Positions 1-7,667 of a stretch of DNA of 64,000 nt are shown here, in pieces. The first letter of the stretch is position 1, and the number at the start of each line of letters is the position of its first letter. Position numbers and translations under genes: made by a program. The notes beneath the pieces were generated by a model. The model searched no databases, was not told the origin of the DNA, and saw only the letters and a list, made by a program, of their open reading frames with translations. Origin of the DNA: Rhodovibrio salinarum DSM 9154 (GTDB lineage Bacteria > Pseudomonadota > Alphaproteobacteria > Kiloniellales > Rhodovibrionaceae); assembly GCF_000515255.1 (NCBI RefSeq), contig NZ_KI911559.1:4095347-4159346 (forward strand), read 5' to 3'.

Positions 1-3000
1 TCGACCCGGAAAACGTCATTGCCGGCGCCGCCACTCAGCTGATCGTCGCCGGTGCCGCCGGTGATATCGTCCGCGAACGCAGAGCCAGTCACGACGTCAT
101 GGCCACCGCGGGCATCGACGGCCTGCCCGTCGGTCTTGTTGCTGAGGTCGATGGTATCGCGGTAGTCCGTGCCTGCAACCGTGCCGGTTGACGCGAACTC
201 GATCGAAACCCGCGCCGTCGCGCTGCCGCCATCGCCGTCGGATACATGGTAGACGAACGCGCCCTCCGTGGTCGAAGAACCATCGGGGGTGAAAGTGACG
301 ATCCCGTCAGACAGCCTGACCGTGCCGTTCTGAGCGCTCGAGACGCCGCTTACCTTCAGCGGATCGCCATCAGCGTCGCTATCGTTCGCAAACAGAGTGT
401 CTACGCTGATCGACTGCATCTCGCCCGCCACGCCGGAGACGCTGTCGTCCGCGGCTAACGGTGGCGTGTTACCGTGGGTCCCACCGTCACCTTGCACCGT
501 CACGATCACCTTGCCGGTAGCCGTGTTCCCGTCGGCGTCGGCAACCTTGTAGGTGAAGCTGTCTTCGCCGACAAACCCGTCAGCGGGCTGATAGGTGATC
601 TTGCTATCACTCGTGATGCTACTGGTCCCAGCGCTCGGCATGGCGACGCTGACCAGTTGCAGCTGGCCGCCCTGCAGGTCGATGTCGTTCGCAAGCGGAT
701 CGATCACGACCGCAGTAGCCGCCTCAGCCGCGACCTCGTCGGCGCCGGCAATCGGGGCGTTCCGCGTTATTTGAGCGTTCCGCGTACCGTAATGCTCGCT
801 CACGGCACCCTTCTCCAGCGCGCCGATGTCCGGGGCAGCACCGACGTAACCGTCCGTGACGCCGTGGATGACCGTTCCCGCATCGAGGGCGCTGGACACG
901 TCCGCCAACACCAGGCTGGCGAGGTCGGCTTCGCGGAACTCGGAGAAGGCGGCCGTCGCCTCCGCCAGGCTCAACCCAGCGAAGATCGCTTCACCTTCCA
1001 ACAGCTGGTCGTTGTCGCCCTGCGATCCGGCCTGCCAGGCGGCGAAGTCACCGAAAGTGCCGACGCCACCGACCTGGAAGCGCCCATCGTAAGACCATGC
1101 GTTGAAGTCCATCGTCAGGTCGTCGAAAATCGTCGTATCCGCACGCACCGTGTCCGCGCTCTGACCATCGCCCACGAACAGGTTATTCACGATGTGCGTA
1201 TCGACGGGGTTACCGCTGAAGTCCTTCCACGCCTCGCCGCTCTTGATGCTGGTGTTGTTATAGAGACGGACGCCTTCGTTCGTGTCCGCTTCCGGCTTGA
1301 TTTTGAACGGGCCGCGCTCGACGTTGTAGATCAGGTTTTTGTAAGCGGTCGCCGGACCGTTATCGACGTACTGGAAACTGATCCCGTTCGCCGTGTTCAT
1401 CAGCAGGTTGTCGTGGGCGATGACGTTTCGGTCGGTGAAGTCGAGCTCGATGCCGTCGTCGCCGCCCCACAGCACCTTGTTGTGGTGGATCGCTATCGCC
1501 CGGTTCGCCAGATCGGTGTTGTGGTTCAGGCCCAGGGAATCCCCGAAGCCGGCGATCGTGTTGTAGGCGACCTCGATGCCCTCGCCGGTGACCACGATGC
1601 CTTCGTCGCCCCAGGTGTCGCTGCTGGTGTCGCCAATGGCGTTACGGCCAACCAGGTAATTGTCGGTGATCGTGATGTCCCGGTGGCCCTCGTTCGCGTC
1701 GATCCCGCGGTCAACGTCGAGGATGCTGTTGTTCCGGATGACTGCCCCTTCGACGTGATCGCCGCGGCCGTCACGCAGCTGAATGCCATGGGAGGCATTG
1801 CGGATGGTCAACCCCTCAAGGTGAACGAAGTCGCCTTCGATCCGCACGGCCGCACCGTTGCCGCCAGCGTCGATGATGCTGTCAGCACCTTCCGCCGCGC
1901 GGATCACGATCGGCTGATCGCTGGTGCCGCTGGACTTGACGTTCAGGTTGCCCACATAGGTGCCATCTTCCAACACGATGTTGTCACCGCCCTGAGCGCC
2001 ATCGACCGCGGCCTGCAGGTCGGCCATTGAATTGACGCGGATCTCGTTGCCCTCGGTCATGGCCGCCGGGCGCGAAGAGGTCGTGACCGTGAAGGTGCCG
2101 CCGGCGAAGGAGTCGGTCACCAGACCGTCCGGATCGAGGACGTCCAGCTTGACCTCATAGTCGCTGCCCGACTGGAGGTTCAAGACCGAGCCAGAGTACT
2201 CACCCGCCGAGTTGCGCACCAGAGCGCCAGCTGGCTGCCAGTCGGCAGTGCCGGTCAAGCGATAGCTGACCTCAACGCTGCCATCGCCGTTGACGTCAAA
2301 GTTGCTGCCGTCGACGTGGAGATGGATCGCGTGATTGGTCGGCGCGTCGAAGGTCACACCGGCCAGGTTGGTCTGGTACGCCTGATCGCCGTTTTCCCCC
2401 GGCTTGTATAACCAAACCCCGCCTTCGTCCCCCTCGACGTTCTGAATACCAGCGAAGGCATTCAGTTCTTCCAGGTAGACGAACTTATCGAAGATCTTGC
2501 TGCTGCCATCGCCCGACGGCGCGTCGCCAGCCACGTTGTAGAGCGTCTCGAAGGTGTCGTCGGACAGGTCCGCCTCGTCGCCGACATCCCAGCGAATGAT
2601 CTCGCGGTCGCCGTTCCAGATGTAGAAGTTGCCGTCATCGGTGTTGAAGGCGAAGCCGGCTTGGTGGAGATCGGTCGGGGCATTCTCGACGGAGGCTCCG
2701 GAGATCGCGACCGTATCGCCATTTGCGTCCGTGGTCGTCTCGAGCTGGGTGATACCGTTCTTGCGCGCCTGATAAAGCGTACCGGTCAGCGGGTTCTCGA
2801 ACAGCGAGGCGTCGATCCGACCGCTGTGGCCTGAGAAGGTTTCCAATTCGGTCGTGTCGCCGTGCGTAGTCCCGCCATCCGAGTCGATCACGGTCGGCGA
2901 AACCTCGCCATACTTGTTGTTCGACAGAACCAGGACTTCGTCCGTGCTCTCGATGAAAACGCTCGAGGACCGATAAAACGTCTTGTCGGACGCATGCGCC

Positions 3001-3530
3001 GTCCAATCGCCCGTCGCCGGGTCGAACTCCCAAATGTTGCTTTCCGTCGGCGCGTGCGGGCTCCCAAGGTCGGAGGCAAAGCCGATCCCCGTGTTCGTGA
3101 GCCACAGGGTCTGTGTCGTCGAATTCCACACCAACCCGTCGTAGGTATGCGGCGCCAGCGGCGAATTTTCTGGGATCATGTGACCGTCCGGCCCGTCTTC
3201 CCCTGTCAACGGTGCTGGGTCACTCAACCGCGACCATTCCAGGGTATCAAAGTCAAAGCTGTAGACTTCGTTGCCCCCGTAATTGGCATGCCCGCCGCCG
3301 AAGAAGAACATCCGATTTCCGTCGGCGTCGTAGGCGGAACTGTTCCACGCATCAAAAACCGCTTGCGGGCCGTTGGTACCCCAGAAGTTTGCGCCGCCAC
3401 TGCTGTCGACGATTTGGTCGTGTAGGGTCGTCCTCACCATCACGTCTTGAAAACTGTTTTTGGATGACAGTTGCATCCACTGCTGGCTATCCATGCCATC
3501 CAAACTCGTTGCTAACTCACTAAACGACAT
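1..3530 (-). CDS. Large RTX protein: propeller, beta-helix, cadherin-like and RTX domains (partial, C-terminus off window)
   Basis: The reading frame is open from an ATG at 3530, preceded by AGGAGG, to the left edge, so at least 1176 residues are present and the C-terminus is missing. Residues about 30-400 form a Kelch/galactose-oxidase-like propeller with FFGGGHANYGGNEV near residue 75. A fibronectin-like segment follows (about 400-490), then a right-handed parallel beta-helix (about 490-870), two cadherin/VCBS-like repeats (about 920-1130, with DxDGD-type loops), and RTX calcium-binding nonapeptides (GGTGDDQLSGGAGNDVF) at the edge. There is no N-terminal signal peptide, as expected for type I secretion. 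Beta-helix plus RTX is the layout of AlgE-type mannuronan C5-epimerases and some lyases, so an extracellular polysaccharide-modifying enzyme is inferred; no catalytic residues were assigned. No type I secretion genes are in the window. Confidence 0.9.
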   Translation of the reverse strand, partial: MSFSELATSLDGMDSQQWMQLSSKNSFQDVMVRTTLHDQIVDSSGGANFWGTNGPQAVFDAWNSSAYDADGNRMFFFGGGHANYGGNEVYSFDFDTLEWSRLSDPAPLTGEDGPDGHMIPENSPLAPHTYDGLVWNSTTQTLWLTNTGIGFASDLGSPHAPTESNIWEFDPATGDWTAHASDKTFYRSSSVFIESTDEVLVLSNNKYGEVSPTVIDSDGGTTHGDTTELETFSGHSGRIDASLFENPLTGTLYQARKNGITQLETTTDANGDTVAISGASVENAPTDLHQAGFAFNTDDGNFYIWNGDREIIRWDVGDEADLSDDTFETLYNVAGDAPSGDGSSKIFDKFVYLEELNAFAGIQNVEGDEGGVWLYKPGENGDQAYQTNLAGVTFDAPTNHAIHLHVDGSNFDVNGDGSVEVSYRLTGTADWQPAGALVRNSAGEYSGSVLNLQSGSDYEVKLDVLDPDGLVTDSFAGGTFTVTTSSRPAAMTEGNEIRVNSMADLQAAVDGAQGGDNIVLEDGTYVGNLNVKSSGTSDQPIVIRAAEGADSIIDAGGNGAAVRIEGDFVHLEGLTIRNASHGIQLRDGRGDHVEGAVIRNNSILDVDRGIDANEGHRDITITDNYLVGRNAIGDTSSDTWGDEGIVVTGEGIEVAYNTIAGFGDSLGLNHNTDLANRAIAIHHNKVLWGGDDGIELDFTDRNVIAHDNLLMNTANGISFQYVDNGPATAYKNLIYNVERGPFKIKPEADTNEGVRLYNNTSIKSGEAWKDFSGNPVDTHIVNNLFVGDGQSADTVRADTTIFDDLTMDFNAWSYDGRFQVGGVGTFGDFAAWQAGSQGDNDQLLEGEAIFAGLSLAEATAAFSEFREADLASLVLADVSSALDAGTVIHGVTDGYVGAAPDIGALEKGAVSEHYGTRNAQITRNAPIAGADEVAAEAATAVVIDPLANDIDLQGGQLQLVSVAMPSAGTSSITSDSKITYQPADGFVGEDSFTYKVADADGNTATGKVIVTVQGDGGTHGNTPPLAADDSVSGVAGEMQSISVDTLFANDSDADGDPLKVSGVSSAQNGTVRLSDGIVTFTPDGSSTTEGAFVYHVSDGDGGSATARVSIEFASTGTVAGTDYRDTIDLSNKTDGQAVDARGGHDVVTGSAFADDITGGTGDDQLSGGAGNDVFRV

Positions 3531-3846
3531 CGTCGCCTCCTGATCGGGAATATCGGCTGACTATCCGAATAGGCCCGAACGGACTAACACTTTATGAACA
3601 GGATTTTCCTTTTGGGTAGAGATTGGAAATATCTTTCGTGGTACTTCTGCCAATTGATATCCGGAAATGAAATTTCGATTTTTATAGAAATCACGGAGAA
3701 GACACGAAAACTGCCGGAGAAGGGAGCACGAAACCACACTTAGCGTAGCCGAGGCCGAACAGCTGGCCCGCCAGACCCCAAAATTGTCACGCGCGTGACC
3801 GTTTTGGTTGCGCGGGCAACTGGTCATGGCCCAGTTGCCCATAATC
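3531..3846. other. AT-richer intergenic region upstream of the RTX gene
   Basis: This 316-base gap between the glycosyltransferase stop and the RTX start is visibly lower in GC than its surroundings. It should hold the promoter of the leftward RTX gene. It contains the 30-base hairpin listed separately at 3778-3807 and no convincing open reading frame. A poor sigma54-like GG-N10-GC match on the minus strand at 3648-3663 was not accepted as a promoter. Confidence 0.6.
3778..3807 (-). terminator. Hairpin with a perfect 14-bp palindromic core downstream of the glycosyltransferase
   Basis: GTCACGCGCGTGAC (3786-3799) is a perfect palindrome. It is flanked by CCAAAA and TTTTGG, so 30 bases form one interrupted inverted repeat. 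It lies about 40 bases past the stop of the leftward glycosyltransferase, and on that strand it is followed by AATTTT, which fits an intrinsic terminator. A palindromic operator for the RTX gene is the alternative. Confidence 0.5.
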
Positions 3847-5088
3847 TCACTGGCCAATGCCGCCGGCTGGTGTATCCAGCACGGCCGACGCGCCGCCTCC
3901 TGTTCGGCGCGCGCACAGGCGCCCCAGTTCGATCACCCGCCGGGCGTTGCTTTCCCAGGTCCGGCCGTCCCTTTTGACCGCCACGGCGGCGGCGCGGCCC
4001 AGGCGCCGGCGCAGTCCAGTATCCGCTGCCAAGCGGGAGAGCACGGCCGCAAAGGCAGCGTCGTCGCTCGGATCGACCAGAACCGCCGTCTCGCCGTCGG
4101 TCACGATCTCTCGAATGTTCGGCCGGTCCGGTGCCACGATCGCGCAGCCGGCCGCCATGTACTCGAACAGCTTGAGCGGCGACGCGTACGCGGTCACATC
4201 CGGCTGAAGGGCGACGTCGAAAGCCCGCAGATACGCAGGCACGCGAGCGTGCGGCACCGCGCCCGTGATGGTCACCCGGTCGGCCAAACCCAGCGCATTG
4301 GCACGCTGTTCGATCAGCGGCCGGGCCGGCCCTTCGCCGACCACCAACAAATGCGGGCGATCATCTAAACCGGCAATCACGTCCAGGACCCGTTCCAGGC
4401 CGTGCCACGGGCGAATGAAGCCCACGAAGCCGAACACCACACGACCGTCGTCGAGGCCTAGATCGGCGCGCACGTCGCCGTCCCTGGCCGCGTAAACTTC
4501 CGGGCGCACGCCATTCGGGATCACCGCAATCCGCGAGTCCGGCACGCCCGCGGCGCGTACATACGCCGCCAGGGCGTGGCTGACCGGCAGCACCACATCG
4601 GCGCGCCGCCAGACGAATCGCTCCGACCAACGAGCCAGCGCGGTCAAGCTCAGGCGACCATGGGCGGCGCGCTCCTCGGCCAGCGGCGCGTTGACCTCCA
4701 GCAGCAGCGGCACGCCCAGGGACCTTTTCAGCCACACACCGGCGAGCAGGAACAAGTTGTAACGCTCATAGATCACATCGGGCGTCCGGGCGCGCGCGGC
4801 CCGGCGCAACCGCAAATAGGCCGGCACGCTGTAGCCGAGCTCCAGCAGCTCCGCCATCCAAGCCGGCAGGCGATGGCGCAAGGCCCCAAAGCGCGCGACG
4901 ATCCCGGCCGCCGCGCGCCGCCCGCCCGACGCAGTCTCGCGGGCGCCATCGCACGCATTCGTGTCATCGACCCCGGGCGCGACCACACGCACGGCATGTC
5001 CTTGACGTTGCATAGCCGCGAGGAGCTCTGCAACGTGAACTTGCATGCCATCTTGCGCCAGGATTCGGTAATGAAATAGAACTTGCAT
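3847..5088 (-). CDS. Glycosyltransferase family 4 (GT-B fold)
   Basis: This 413-residue protein probably transfers a sugar from a nucleotide donor to a lipid-linked polysaccharide precursor at the cytoplasmic membrane face. The N-terminal half shows GMQVHVAELLAAM (14-26), the acceptor-side loop of GT4 enzymes. The C-terminal half carries FGFVGFIRPWHGLE and SPLKLFEYMAAG (303-314), the nucleotide-sugar-binding EX7E-type region. Only a weak ribosome-binding site precedes the ATG. The gene is divergent from the OPX/beta-barrel gene with just 46 bases between starts, so the two promoters must be very compact or lie inside the genes. Donor and acceptor sugars cannot be inferred. Confidence 0.88.
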   Translation of the reverse strand: MQVLFHYRILAQDGMQVHVAELLAAMQRQGHAVRVVAPGVDDTNACDGARETASGGRRAAAGIVARFGALRHRLPAWMAELLELGYSVPAYLRLRRAARARTPDVIYERYNLFLLAGVWLKRSLGVPLLLEVNAPLAEERAAHGRLSLTALARWSERFVWRRADVVLPVSHALAAYVRAAGVPDSRIAVIPNGVRPEVYAARDGDVRADLGLDDGRVVFGFVGFIRPWHGLERVLDVIAGLDDRPHLLVVGEGPARPLIEQRANALGLADRVTITGAVPHARVPAYLRAFDVALQPDVTAYASPLKLFEYMAAGCAIVAPDRPNIREIVTDGETAVLVDPSDDAAFAAVLSRLAADTGLRRRLGRAAAVAVKRDGRTWESNARRVIELGRLCARRTGGGASAVLDTPAGGIGQ

Positions 5089-5134
5089 CTTTGCTTTTTG
5101 AGTTGTGCCAAGCTATTACTGAACTATCTTCATC

Positions 5135-7306
5135 GTGTTGAGGACTCCATTGCAAGCTCACCGCTTCCGCGCGTACCTCGCGGCGTCGACGGCGCTCCAG
5201 TCTTCTCCAGCGTCTCGGCGTGTTCCCTCCACGAGCCCTCGTCATTCCCGGACCGTCCTCACCCTCCTGGGTGCCGTGGCGCTGGTATGTGCCATGACCG
5301 CCGGCGGTCCCACGGCCGCCAAGGCACAGGACGCGACGCCCGACAGCACCGATCGCGCCGCCGCTTCCGGCGAGGAGGCGTTCTACGAAATCGGTACGGA
5401 CGATCTGCTGTCGATCGACGTGCGCGGTGAGCCGGAGCTGTCCAACGAGTACCTCGTCCGGCCGGACGGGCGGATCAGCATGCCGCTAATCGGCGACGTA
5501 GAGGCGGTGGGCCAAATGCCGGAAGCGCTCGCCGACACGATCGAGGAGCGCCTGGCACGCTATCTGACCGACCCGCAGGCGACCGTCACGGTCGCGCGAG
5601 CGACCGGCACGATCGCCAATCGGATCCGGATCATCGGCGGCGCACTCGTCCCCCGCAGCCTGCCCTACAACAAGGGGATGACCGCGCTGGACGCGGTGCT
5701 GGCGATCGGCGGCCTGCCGGAGACGGCCGACGGCAACGACGCCTACATCCTGCGCCGGACGGAAGACGGCAACACGCGTCAAGTTCCGATCAAGTTGGAA
5801 GACCTGGAGGAAGGCCGCGACCCGGGCGCGAACCGCACGCTCAAGCCGGGCGACACGATCGTCGTGCCGGAAAGCTTCCTGGCCGGCGACTGGCGTGTTC
5901 AGCCGTTCGCCACCAGCCGGATCACCTATACCGACAACGTCGACCTGGACCCCGACGATCAGAAGGAAGACGCGCTGATCACCGAAGTCGGCCCGGGAGT
6001 GTCGTTCGAGGCTGACACCGCGCGCCTGCAGGCCGCGCTGGAAGGCAGCTTGCTCTACGAGCGCACCAGCCTGAACCAGGAAGAAGACGACATCCGCGCC
6101 GAACTGGCCGGCACCGCAACGGCGGAATGGGTGGAAAACCTGTTCTGGACCGATGCGGCGGCCAGCGTGTCGCAGCAGACGATCGACAGCTCCCGCGGCA
6201 CCTCCTCCAACGTCAGCAACGACGCCAGCACGGAGATGGTGCAGACCTACCGGCTGAGCCCGTACCTGACCAACCGGCTCGGCCGGTACGTGTTCACCGA
6301 GCTGCGCTACGCCGGCACGGTGACGCTGGTCGAGGACGACGAGGACACCAACGACACCCGCCTGCGCCCCGGCAGCGATGCATCCAACAGCATCGAACAC
6401 CAGGTGTCCTTCACCGCGCGCAGCGGACCGCGGTTCGACCGCTACAGCTGGACGGCGACCGCGCTGGCCTCGGAACTGAATTTCGAGGGCGATGGCGGCG
6501 ACAGCGGCTTCGGCAACGACTCCGATCAGTCGCGGCGCGAAGCCGTGCTGCGCAACCGCTACGCCCTCACCCGCTCGTTCGCGTTGATCGGCGACATCGG
6601 CTATCAGAAGCTGGAAAGCGACGATCCGACCGACAGCTTCGAAGCGCCCCTCTACGCCGCCGGCTTTCAGTGGACCCCGTCGCCCGATACCGACGTGTTG
6701 GCAACCTACGGCCAGCGCAACAACAACCTGACGCTGGAACTGGATGCCCGCCACGACGTCAGCGCCCGCACCACCCTGACGGCGAGCTACGAGCAGGAAG
6801 TCGCGACCGGCCAGCAACGCCTGGCCAACCGCCTGCCCGGCACGATCCAGGACGTCCAGACCCGCGACCCCGAGACCGGGCGCTTTTCGATCAGCGACGA
6901 AACCACCCTGACGGACACGGCGGAAGTCGGCGCCGAAACCCGCATCGGCCGCAACACCTTCAGGCTCACCGGCACCTACCGCACGGTTCAGGAAGACGTC
7001 GAGGACGGCGAGACCAACGAGGAAAGCATCGGCGGCCGGTTCACCTTCGTCCGGCCGCTCAGCCGGGTGGTCGAGTTTTCCAGCTTCGTCGGCTACGAGT
7101 ACGTCGAGTTCGACGACCTGCGCGGGATCAACAGCGGCGAAACGGTCGAGGACGACAACTACCGCGGCGGCCTCAACCTAAGCTACACCGGCTTCCAGGA
7201 CATCACGCTCTCGGCCGGCTACACCTACTCCCGCCGCGATTCCACGGCCCCCAACGATGACTATGTGGAAAACGCCTTCACGGTCAGCGGCCGGATCGAT
7301 TTCTAA
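5135..7306 (+). CDS. OPX polysaccharide export domain fused to an outer-membrane beta-barrel
   Basis: The 723-residue product has a signal peptide (hydrophobic about 40-58, cleavage near AKA-Q65). A poly_export/OPX domain follows (about 83-160, YEIGTDDLLSIDV then RPDGRISMPLIGD), then an SLBB-like domain (about 165-245) ending in TIVVPE. The last roughly 470 residues show alternating aromatic/polar strands ending in an aromatic residue (SGRIDF), typical of an outer-membrane barrel. The barrel resembles the PEP-CTERM-associated outer-membrane family (TIGR03016-like; assignment by eye). Inferred role: moving the polysaccharide across the outer membrane. The GTG at 5135 lacks a clear ribosome-binding site; TTG at 5150 has GAGGA five bases upstream and may be the true start. 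A second, stand-alone OPX lipoprotein lies at 32533-33198. Confidence 0.85.
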   Translation: MLRTPLQAHRFRAYLAASTALQSSPASRRVPSTSPRHSRTVLTLLGAVALVCAMTAGGPTAAKAQDATPDSTDRAAASGEEAFYEIGTDDLLSIDVRGEPELSNEYLVRPDGRISMPLIGDVEAVGQMPEALADTIEERLARYLTDPQATVTVARATGTIANRIRIIGGALVPRSLPYNKGMTALDAVLAIGGLPETADGNDAYILRRTEDGNTRQVPIKLEDLEEGRDPGANRTLKPGDTIVVPESFLAGDWRVQPFATSRITYTDNVDLDPDDQKEDALITEVGPGVSFEADTARLQAALEGSLLYERTSLNQEEDDIRAELAGTATAEWVENLFWTDAAASVSQQTIDSSRGTSSNVSNDASTEMVQTYRLSPYLTNRLGRYVFTELRYAGTVTLVEDDEDTNDTRLRPGSDASNSIEHQVSFTARSGPRFDRYSWTATALASELNFEGDGGDSGFGNDSDQSRREAVLRNRYALTRSFALIGDIGYQKLESDDPTDSFEAPLYAAGFQWTPSPDTDVLATYGQRNNNLTLELDARHDVSARTTLTASYEQEVATGQQRLANRLPGTIQDVQTRDPETGRFSISDETTLTDTAEVGAETRIGRNTFRLTGTYRTVQEDVEDGETNEESIGGRFTFVRPLSRVVEFSSFVGYEYVEFDDLRGINSGETVEDDNYRGGLNLSYTGFQDITLSAGYTYSRRDSTAPNDDYVENAFTVSGRIDF

Positions 7307-7667
7307 TTCTGAGATGCCAGATGGCGGGTACGCCGCCCGGCCGCTCGCGCGTTCTGACTTCTGCCCGTTGTGTCCACCCGCCCGAAGTTTCACTGCGACC
7401 GTCGGGAACCGCGGGCTTGGCACCAACGGTTCAAACAAATGACTACGCAAACGGCCGACCTCCAGACCGGAATCGCCACGATCAGCCAGTCGGGGTGACC
7501 GCAGCCCCGACCGATCGTGGGAGCGATCGGAATAAAGGGCGGGCGGCAACGCCTACTTTGGATGTACCCACTATCCACCGCACGCTTGGGCGGAGGATCG
7601 CTGGTGCTCGATCCACGGTGCCTCATAATCAGGTAAGCTCGACGATCACAAATCGCAAGTTTCCCGC
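7307..7667. other. Intergenic region upstream of the propeller/beta-helix gene
   Basis: There is no supported gene in these 361 bases. A perfect 7-bp hairpin, CCGATCG / CGATCGG, lies at 7511-7530 but has no T-tract, so it is not a clear terminator. TGGCAC at 7418-7423 matches a sigma54 -24 element, but the base pair at the -12 position is TC rather than GC. Confidence 0.5.

Noticed and set aside
474-2030. A 518-codon open frame on the plus strand
   Set aside because: It is antisense to the RTX protein, has no family similarity and a typical GC-rich shadow composition.
3648-3663. Minus-strand GG-N10-GC as a sigma54 promoter of the RTX gene
   Set aside because: Spacing fits but the -24 element lacks any match beyond GG, which is expected by chance.
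5089-5112. TGGCAC on the minus strand upstream of the glycosyltransferase
   Set aside because: The following GC is displaced by two to three bases from the required spacing.
7418-7433. TGGCACCAACGGTTCA as a sigma54 promoter
   Set aside because: The -24 element is exact but the -12 position reads TC, not the nearly invariant GC, and it is 235 bases from the start codon.
7511-7530. CCGATCG hairpin as a terminator of the OPX/barrel gene
   Set aside because: It is about 200 bases from the stop and is not followed by a T-tract.
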